A stretch of 49,080 bases of DNA. It comes from JBAXLO01 sp037134755 (lineage in GTDB: Bacteria; Bacteroidota; Bacteroidia; Bacteroidales; JACABE01). The notes beneath the pieces were generated by a model. That model saw only the letters and a list, made by a program, of their open reading frames with translations, searched no databases and was not told the DNA's origin. Made by a program: the position numbers and the translations under genes. The stretch's first letter is position 1, and the number at the start of each line of letters is the position of its first letter. Positions 44,134 through 49,080 of this stretch are shown here, one piece after another. The stretch lies in contig JBAXLO010000003.1 of NCBI GenBank assembly GCA_037134755.1, forward strand, positions 1-49,080, in the 5' to 3' direction.

Positions 44134-45084
44134 ATGGAAACAAAAACAAAACACATTATACTTGGAGCTGGTGGAGCCATAGGAAACGTACTAGTTAACG
44201 AATTGCTATGTAATAATGAAAGCGTTAAACTTGTAGGGCGTAATCCAAAACCTTTAAAAGGAGTTGAGATTGCTAAAGCTGATATCAATTATTATAACGA
44301 GATATTAAATGTTATTGAAGAGAACTCAATAGTCTACTTGCTTGTTGGTTTGAAATATGATTATGAGGTTTGGAAAGAACAATGGCCTGTAATTATGCGA
44401 AGTACCATAGATGCATGCATTGAAAAGAATGCCCGATTAATATTCTTCGACAATGTATATATGTATGGAAAAGTGGAAGGTAAAATGACTGAAGAAACAC
44501 TCTTTAATCCGTGTAGTAACAAAGGAAAAGTAAGAGCCGAGATTGCAAATATGCTGCTTAATGAGATGAATCATAAAACTATTAAAGCTATGATTGCCCG
44601 TTCGGCTGATTTCTATGGTCCTTATGCTGAAAAAACTAGTATCCCTGCAATGTTTGTATTCGATAAACATGCAAAAGGAAAGAAGGCTCAATGGCTAATA
44701 AATGCTAAACTAAAACACTCTTTTACTTTTACTCCTGATTGCGGAAAGGCGCTTTATATGCTTGCTAAAGCTGAAGATGCTTATGGACAAACCTGGCATT
44801 TGCCAACTGCTCATCCTCCAATTACAGGAGAAGAATTCATAAAGATATCTGCCGATATTTATGGTGTAAAAACTGATTATTCTATCATGAAAAAGTGGAT
44901 GGTGAAAATAGGAGGTTTGTTTATAACCATGGTTAAAGAGGCTTATGAAATGCTTTATCAAAATGAGTTTGATTATGAGTTTGATTCAACAAAGTTTGAG
45001 AAACGATTTAATTTCACACCAACATCTTATCAAAAAGGGATAAAAGAAACGATAGATTTCTATAAATCAACTACGGTTAAATAA
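44134..45084 (+). CDS. NAD(P)-binding SDR-family oxidoreductase/epimerase-like
   Basis: A 316-aa atypical/extended SDR protein. The nucleotide-binding motif GAGGAIGNVL is at residues 11-20, the acidic/basic end of strand 2 is KLVGRNPKP, and later FFDNVYMYGKVEGKMTEE resembles the active-site region of extended SDRs (Tyr in VYMYG). SADFYGPYAEKTSIP follows, as in sugar-nucleotide epimerase-like proteins. A classic catalytic YxxxK is only partly visible (YGKVEGK), so catalysis is uncertain. Start chosen at the first ATG. Probably monocistronic; substrate unknown. Confidence 0.88.
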   Translation: METKTKHIILGAGGAIGNVLVNELLCNNESVKLVGRNPKPLKGVEIAKADINYYNEILNVIEENSIVYLLVGLKYDYEVWKEQWPVIMRSTIDACIEKNARLIFFDNVYMYGKVEGKMTEETLFNPCSNKGKVRAEIANMLLNEMNHKTIKAMIARSADFYGPYAEKTSIPAMFVFDKHAKGKKAQWLINAKLKHSFTFTPDCGKALYMLAKAEDAYGQTWHLPTAHPPITGEEFIKISADIYGVKTDYSIMKKWMVKIGGLFITMVKEAYEMLYQNEFDYEFDSTKFEKRFNFTPTSYQKGIKETIDFYKSTTVK

Positions 45085-45111
45085 AAATTACATTCTTTTG
45101 GTATAGTTTTG

Positions 45112-45141
45112 TTTGATGTAATGATATTTATTCTATCTTTG
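45112..45141 (+). promoter_or_regulatory. Promoter of the ModE-like gene
   Basis: TTTG (45112-45115), 18 bases, TATCTTTG (45134-45141): the best full match to the Bacteroidota promoter consensus in the window. The start codon at 45162 follows about 20 bp later, so the leader is very short. Confidence 0.75.
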
Positions 45142-45161
45142 TTATCTTAAATAAAGACAAC

Positions 45162-45530
45162 ATGGAATCAAAATATTCTAACATTAATTTAAATTATAAA
45201 ATTTGGTTAGAGACTCAAGACCAGCTTGGAATACTAGGTGATGGTAAATGGGTACTCCTCAAAGCTATTGAAGAAACAGGCTCGTTAAAGTCAGCAATGG
45301 AGAAGCTTAACTTAACTTATCGCAAAACATGGAACAATCTTCAACAAATAGAAGAAAGATTAGGTTTTCCGATACTGGAAACTACTCGTGGAGGAGCTGA
45401 TGGTGGAAATACATGCCTTACCGAAGAAGGAAAACGAATAGTAAGAGCTTTTGACAACTTTCATAATGAATTTGATGTGATGATTAATCAAGCATTTGAC
45501 AAGTTTAAAAAGGAACTTGAAGAAAAATAA
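45162..45530 (+). CDS. ModE-type winged-helix regulator (DNA-binding domain only)
   Basis: A 122-aa protein matching the N-terminal LysR-like winged helix of ModE: GDGKWVLLKAIEETGSLKSA, then NLTYRKTWNNLQQIEERLG and the wing TRGGADGGNTCLTEEG. The molybdate-binding TOBE domains of E. coli ModE are absent, so any ligand sensing must be different or missing. A C-terminal helix (about 98-122) may dimerise. It has its own strong promoter. The next genes (DDTD protein, membrane protein, lipoprotein, TonB receptor) may be in its neighbourhood circuit, which is inference. No molybdate transporter is visible. Confidence 0.87.
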   Translation: MESKYSNINLNYKIWLETQDQLGILGDGKWVLLKAIEETGSLKSAMEKLNLTYRKTWNNLQQIEERLGFPILETTRGGADGGNTCLTEEGKRIVRAFDNFHNEFDVMINQAFDKFKKELEEK

Positions 45531-45574
45531 TTGCATCTTTCCAAATGCAGTAAAATACATTACGAAATTATTAG

Positions 45575-45582
45575 TATCTTTG
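45575..45582 (+). promoter_or_regulatory. -7 element of the DDTD-motif gene
   Basis: TATCTTTG, the same box as for the ModE-like gene, 19 bp before the ATG at 45602. No TTTG at the proper distance upstream. Confidence 0.5.
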
Positions 45583-45601
45583 TTGCGATTTAATACATCC
45601 T

Positions 45602-46342
45602 ATGAAATACATTATAGCAATTGACGATACCGACAACCTTGACAGCAGAGGAACAGGGCATTTAGCTCGTACTCTTGCTGCCGGTTTGGAGGAAAGAAAT
45701 CTGGCGATTATCGAAAATGTTACGCGTCATCAGCTTTATGTACACGAAAACATTCCTTTTACATCTCATAATAGTTCAGCAAGTATAGTTGTTGAAGTTG
45801 TTGATAATAATATTGAAGAAGTCATTGAATTTTGTCGGCAGCATTTACTTCAAGAAAGTGCTATTGGGTCAGATGCAGGTTTATGTATTGCGGCTTATGA
45901 TAAGATTACAGATGAAGTTGTCGATTGGGGGAAGCGTGCTAAATGTGAGATATTAACTAAGGAAAATGCTCATAAGTTAGCTGATAAAACAGGTATTTAT
46001 CTCGAAGGTTTAACCGGTGAACTCATAGGTGTTATAGGTTCGCTTGCTGCTGTAGGATTGCGTTTTGATGGAAATGATGGAAGAGTTTTATGGATCAAGA
46101 ATCTAAGAGAACTTACCGGAACATTTACCATTGCAGAATTAAATAAAGTTTTAAAGATAGACGCCATCGTTACTAAAGAATATTTACCAATACCTGAGGC
46201 TAGTACCATAATAATTGAAGCATGGCCACGCCCGGTAGTCATTAATAAGAAAGTTACATTAATAGTTGAAAAAACTGATAACAATGAAGAATTCCAGTTC
46301 AGAAGTGCTCCAAAGGAGTTTATTAAAAGTATTACCGAATAA
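45602..46342 (+). CDS. DDTD-motif protein related to the TiaS N-terminal region
   Basis: A 246-aa cytosolic protein starting MKYIIAIDDTDNLDSRGTGHLAR. The DDTD motif followed by a Gly/Thr turn, an Arg and an IPFTSHNSSASIVVEV segment resembles the N-terminal catalytic part of archaeal tRNA-Ile2 agmatidine synthase TiaS (COG1571-like). The zinc-ribbon and OB-fold parts of that enzyme are lacking. Bacteria use TilS for that tRNA, so the function here is unknown; metal- or phosphate-dependent chemistry by the Asp residues is likely. Its last 59 bp overlap the start of the next gene, so the two are coupled. Confidence 0.75.
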   Translation: MKYIIAIDDTDNLDSRGTGHLARTLAAGLEERNLAIIENVTRHQLYVHENIPFTSHNSSASIVVEVVDNNIEEVIEFCRQHLLQESAIGSDAGLCIAAYDKITDEVVDWGKRAKCEILTKENAHKLADKTGIYLEGLTGELIGVIGSLAAVGLRFDGNDGRVLWIKNLRELTGTFTIAELNKVLKIDAIVTKEYLPIPEASTIIIEAWPRPVVINKKVTLIVEKTDNNEEFQFRSAPKEFIKSITE

Positions 46343-46856
46343 AACGATTGTAACAATCATCGAAGTTTTATTCCTTATCCTTATCGGGATGCTTGCAGTT
46401 ACCTTGCATGCAAGGTTGCGCATGCCAATGAAGATACCCGGAAAACAAGGTGTACTTTTCATGTTTTTATTAATCTCAGCATACTCTTTTTCGCGATTCA
46501 GGTTTGCAACATTGATAAGTTGTGCAGGTGCTTCCATGTTATTATTCGCTAACGTGCTAGCATTTGACGATCCTTATATGGCTTTTGAATACATGCTATT
46601 AGGCTTTGTAATGGATATGCTTTTAAATGGAATCCCTAAGTTACAATCAAAAGTGTGGTTTATAGCTTTAGTTTGCGGTATCAGTTGGATGGTAATTCCT
46701 TTATCACGTGAAGTAATCCATTTAACCACCGGCTTCTTCTACCCTTCTTTAATGACAGGATTGTTATTCCCGACTTTTACGCATTTTGCAGCAGGGTTTA
46801 CAGGGGGATTGTTTGGAGCAATGGCTTCTAAAGGAATCAAATCTAAATTAAAGTAA
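46284..46856 (+). CDS. Small polytopic membrane protein, ECF S-component-like
   Basis: A 190-aa membrane protein with about five or six hydrophobic helices. The first is TIVTIIEVLFLILIGMLAVTL, followed by HARLRMPMKIPGKQGVLFMF, a basic/proline loop that recalls substrate-binding S components of ECF vitamin transporters (such as BioY-like proteins); this is resemblance only. Start: the ATG at 46284, which overlaps the DDTD gene by 59 bp; a TTG at 46266 and a later ATG at 46389 are alternatives. The last would cut into the first helix. A terminator follows at 46897. Confidence 0.65.
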   Translation: MKNSSSEVLQRSLLKVLPNKTIVTIIEVLFLILIGMLAVTLHARLRMPMKIPGKQGVLFMFLLISAYSFSRFRFATLISCAGASMLLFANVLAFDDPYMAFEYMLLGFVMDMLLNGIPKLQSKVWFIALVCGISWMVIPLSREVIHLTTGFFYPSLMTGLLFPTFTHFAAGFTGGLFGAMASKGIKSKLK

Positions 46857-46896
46857 TTAATATCTGAATAATAAAGAGTATTTAATACAAATAATT

Positions 46897-46919
46897 AATC
46901 CCATTTAATGGGATTTTTT
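46897..46919 (+). terminator. Intrinsic terminator after the small membrane protein gene
   Basis: AATCCCAT-TTA-ATGGGATT then TTTT: an 8-bp stem, 3-base loop and T-run, 40 bp after the stop at 46856. It overlaps the upstream ATG (46908) of the following open frame, which argues that the lipoprotein gene starts further in, at 46932. Confidence 0.8.
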
Positions 46920-46931
46920 AATAATGGCGAG

Positions 46932-47843
46932 ATGCACATACTATCAAATCGAAGGAGGGGATTAATCAGACTAAGTATCTTAATTATTGTTCTTATAACA
47001 ATGTCTTGTAAAAAAGATGAACCCGGAATACCTCCACATATTGAGTTTATTAAACAAGCCGGATACATCTGGAGTGACACCACTTTGCAAATTGGCACGC
47101 AAGTTAAGATTGGTGTAGTTGGATCGAAAACTAATGCTAATATTACTTACTTTAATATTGTTGTTAGTAAAAACGGGACATCTCAGATAGCCATTGATAG
47201 TGGGATGAATACTTCTAATTTCTCTTATAATTATTTAATAAATTATCAAGGCTTAAGTGATGTTGAAACATGGACTTTCATGACTATGGATGAGGATAGA
47301 AATAAGTCTTCAATAAGCTTAACAATAAAGAGGAGTGCAGTTACTAACTGGGGAGCTGTCAAAAGTTTCAATTCCATAACATTAGGAGCTCAAAACAACA
47401 CTGTTAATGGTAGTTTTCTTTCGCTCAACAGTGGTAATACTTTCTTATTAAATCAAGCTTATCAAAATCAAGATTCCATAGATATTATATACTACTATGG
47501 ACCATCTCCTAATTATTATAACGCTACCTTATCTTCGCCTTTAGAGACACAAGCTCCCGACTTTTTTACAGGTACGTATGGTATTAGTAACTGGACAACC
47601 AAACATGTAACTATGTATTCGCTTACTAACATCTCCCCTACTCAATTTGATCAGATTACAAATGACAGCCTCTTAATTGTATCTTATCCTTTGGCAGGAA
47701 GCACTAAGAAATCGAAGTTTATGCAAGCCGATCAGGTTATCTCTTTTAAAGATATAGCAGGTAAATATGGTTTGATAAAAGTTGTATCTGTTAATGGTAC
47801 AGATGCTGGAACAGCTGAATTATCAATAAAGATACAGGAATGA
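46932..47843 (+). CDS. Lipoprotein preceding a TonB receptor
   Basis: A 303-aa predicted lipoprotein. From the chosen Met (MHILSNRRRG) a basic region, a hydrophobic helix and the lipobox ITMSC give a proper signal peptide, with the mature protein starting CKKDEPGIPP. The mature part is beta-rich: an Ig-like first half (IGTQVKIGVVGSKTNANITY ... SLTIKRS) and a second half with YYYGPSPNYY and an ending VNGTDAGTAELSIKIQE. Family not named. It ends in a 4-bp overlap with the TonB receptor gene, so it is probably its surface partner, as ligand-binding lipoproteins often are. Confidence 0.8.
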   Translation: MHILSNRRRGLIRLSILIIVLITMSCKKDEPGIPPHIEFIKQAGYIWSDTTLQIGTQVKIGVVGSKTNANITYFNIVVSKNGTSQIAIDSGMNTSNFSYNYLINYQGLSDVETWTFMTMDEDRNKSSISLTIKRSAVTNWGAVKSFNSITLGAQNNTVNGSFLSLNSGNTFLLNQAYQNQDSIDIIYYYGPSPNYYNATLSSPLETQAPDFFTGTYGISNWTTKHVTMYSLTNISPTQFDQITNDSLLIVSYPLAGSTKKSKFMQADQVISFKDIAGKYGLIKVVSVNGTDAGTAELSIKIQE

Positions 47844-49080
47844 TGAAAAGAATACCCTTTATTATATGTATCCTGTTGATGCCTTTGTTTTCGTTTACGC
47901 AAGTAACTAAAAACAGCAAACTTACGGACACAATTACCTTAGAGAAAGTATTTATAACTGCTACTCGCACCGAATTAAATCCTATTAATATACCTGCAAG
48001 TGTCTCGGTTATAACCAGAGCACAAATTGAAAACTATCCCGCTTTTAATGGTGATGATTTGCTGAGGATGATCCCCGGTTTGAATGTTGACAGAGATTAT
48101 GGTATCTTCTCAAAAAACTCAGGCATAACTATGAGAGGTTTAAATAGTGCCCAACGGACTTTGGTGTTACTCGATGGTGTTCCTATTAATAAAACTGATG
48201 GCGGAAGCATTGACTGGAACAGAATTAACCCTGATAATATCGATAAGATCGAGATCTTAAGAGGGGCAGGTTCATCGGTGTATGGTGGGAGTGCTATGAG
48301 TGGCGTTATCAACATTATTACGCATAAACCTACTAAAGAAATTGAAGGTAAGCTTAAGACCTTTTATGGCTCTGATAATACCTTTGGAGGCTCTTTGTTT
48401 CTTGACGGTTCAAAGATTAAAGATGAGAAAGGTTTGTATTGGTGTGTTAATGGTTTTTATCGCAAAGGTGAAGGATATATTGTTGCTCCTGACAGCAATT
48501 ATAATAGTTATAGTGCTAAAACTTATCTTAAACAACACAATGGTGATTTTAAATTTTGTTATCAATTCGACAGGAATAATACGTTGGAATTTGATTATAA
48601 TTATAATGATGATAAGATGGGCGATGGCACTAAGATATTTGAAGAAGAAGGTGGCTACAATCGTTACATTACTCATTTCATAAGAGGAACTTATAATGGA
48701 TATTTAAAAGGTTTTAAGATAGTTGCCAATGGATTCTTTCAATTAGAAGATTATCTGCGACAGAATGAAACTATTAAAAAGACGAATGGTAGTTACACTT
48801 TGTATAATACAGAGGCTTTCCGCAAGGATTTCGGCATCTGGCTTACTGCAAGTAAACACATTACTCCCAATCAAAACCTGACTATAGGATTGGATGTTAA
48901 GCAAGGTAGTGTTGATTCGCAGGATAATTATAAGACTTCTACTGATATTCTTACCAATAAAGGTGTCATGAATTTTGGTGCTATCTTTGCTGAACATGAA
49001 CTTAGTTTGTATCACGACAAGGTTAAAATTATTAGTGGAATCCGCTTTGATATTGCCCAGTTCAGGGATGGCAGTTTTAC
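47840..49080 (+). CDS. TonB-dependent outer-membrane receptor (3' truncated by window end)
   Basis: The frame is open to the last base, 413 codons visible, so about 60% of a usual receptor. Signal peptide MKRIPFIICILLMPLFSFTQ, then a TonB-box-like stretch DTITLEKVFITATRTE, the plug domain (IPASVSVITRAQIENYPA, DDLLRMIPGLNV, TMRGLNSAQRTLVLLDGVPI, EILRGAGSSVYGGSAMSGVINI), and the first barrel strands. The plug lacks an SusC-type carboxypeptidase-like extension and looks like the vitamin B12/siderophore (BtuB/FepA-like) class. Substrate is unknown. It is coupled to the upstream lipoprotein gene by an ATGA overlap. Confidence 0.95.
   Translation, partial: MMKRIPFIICILLMPLFSFTQVTKNSKLTDTITLEKVFITATRTELNPINIPASVSVITRAQIENYPAFNGDDLLRMIPGLNVDRDYGIFSKNSGITMRGLNSAQRTLVLLDGVPINKTDGGSIDWNRINPDNIDKIEILRGAGSSVYGGSAMSGVINIITHKPTKEIEGKLKTFYGSDNTFGGSLFLDGSKIKDEKGLYWCVNGFYRKGEGYIVAPDSNYNSYSAKTYLKQHNGDFKFCYQFDRNNTLEFDYNYNDDKMGDGTKIFEEEGGYNRYITHFIRGTYNGYLKGFKIVANGFFQLEDYLRQNETIKKTNGSYTLYNTEAFRKDFGIWLTASKHITPNQNLTIGLDVKQGSVDSQDNYKTSTDILTNKGVMNFGAIFAEHELSLYHDKVKIISGIRFDIAQFRDGSF

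Noticed and set aside
46908..46931. Earlier start (MGFF) of the lipoprotein gene
   Set aside because: The ATG lies inside the stem of an intrinsic terminator, and the inner Met gives a proper lipoprotein signal peptide.
1..49080. tRNA, rRNA or mobile element genes
   Set aside because: No cloverleaf with CCA-type end, rRNA core sequence, transposase or integrase motif was recognised; a tRNAscan or profile search would settle it.

Overview
The window looks like chromosomal DNA of a Bacteroidota bacterium, probably a free-living or gut-associated member of the Bacteroidales/Marinilabiliales side. The DNA is strongly AT-rich. Many genes are preceded by the Bacteroidota -7 element TAnnTTTG and almost none by a Shine-Dalgarno sequence. 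Marker genes fit this: gldF/gldG next to dnaN, a YaiO-type barrel protein, lipoproteins ending in SCKKD, a TonB-dependent receptor, and FN3-like proteins typical of the phylum. I see no rRNA, tRNA, transposase, integrase, phage module or CRISPR array. No species name can be supported.

Layout. 1-910 is non-coding, with two strong palindromes and a five-unit 41-bp tandem array upstream of an unrecognised gene (911-1888). 1962-10927 (minus strand) is a sensory operon: a FIST-domain protein, two paralogous hybrid histidine kinases (one with five PAS domains, one with a periplasmic binding domain) and a receiver-histidine kinase. 11294-11904 holds an orphan PqqD-like gene with a perfect 84-bp direct repeat on either side, each copy carrying an intrinsic terminator. 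12121-15511 has an S9 peptidase, an FN3-like protein and a 42-bp hairpin array. 15969-22527 has a sugar MFS transporter, an AhpD-like protein, an RhlE-type helicase, an Asn-rich exported protein and a GT-C-like membrane protein. 22703-27523 is gldF-gldG-DUF4340-dnaN. 28433-34151 is a NarL-type two-component pair whose kinase has ten PAS domains and a GAF domain.

From 34424 the right side holds a 20/21-bp array before a barrel-like protein, carbamate kinase plus ornithine carbamoyltransferase (fermentative citrulline/carbamoyl phosphate use), and a 21-bp array before a second FN3-like protein. These are followed by a DUF1566-type lipoprotein, a HAD hydrolase, a REC-HPt / REC / YaiO-barrel operon, an SDR-type oxidoreductase, and a cluster with a ModE-type regulator, a DDTD-motif protein, a small membrane protein, a lipoprotein and a TonB receptor that runs off the end.

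The most unusual signal is a set of four minisatellite arrays (41, 42, 20/21 and 21 bp periods, close to multiples of the DNA helical turn). Their units carry internal dyads, and each array lies a short distance upstream of a gene. The 42-bp array sits inside an element of about 150 bp that has a diverged, single-hairpin relative at 43840-43997. Both copies point towards the next gene. What these elements do is not known from the sequence.
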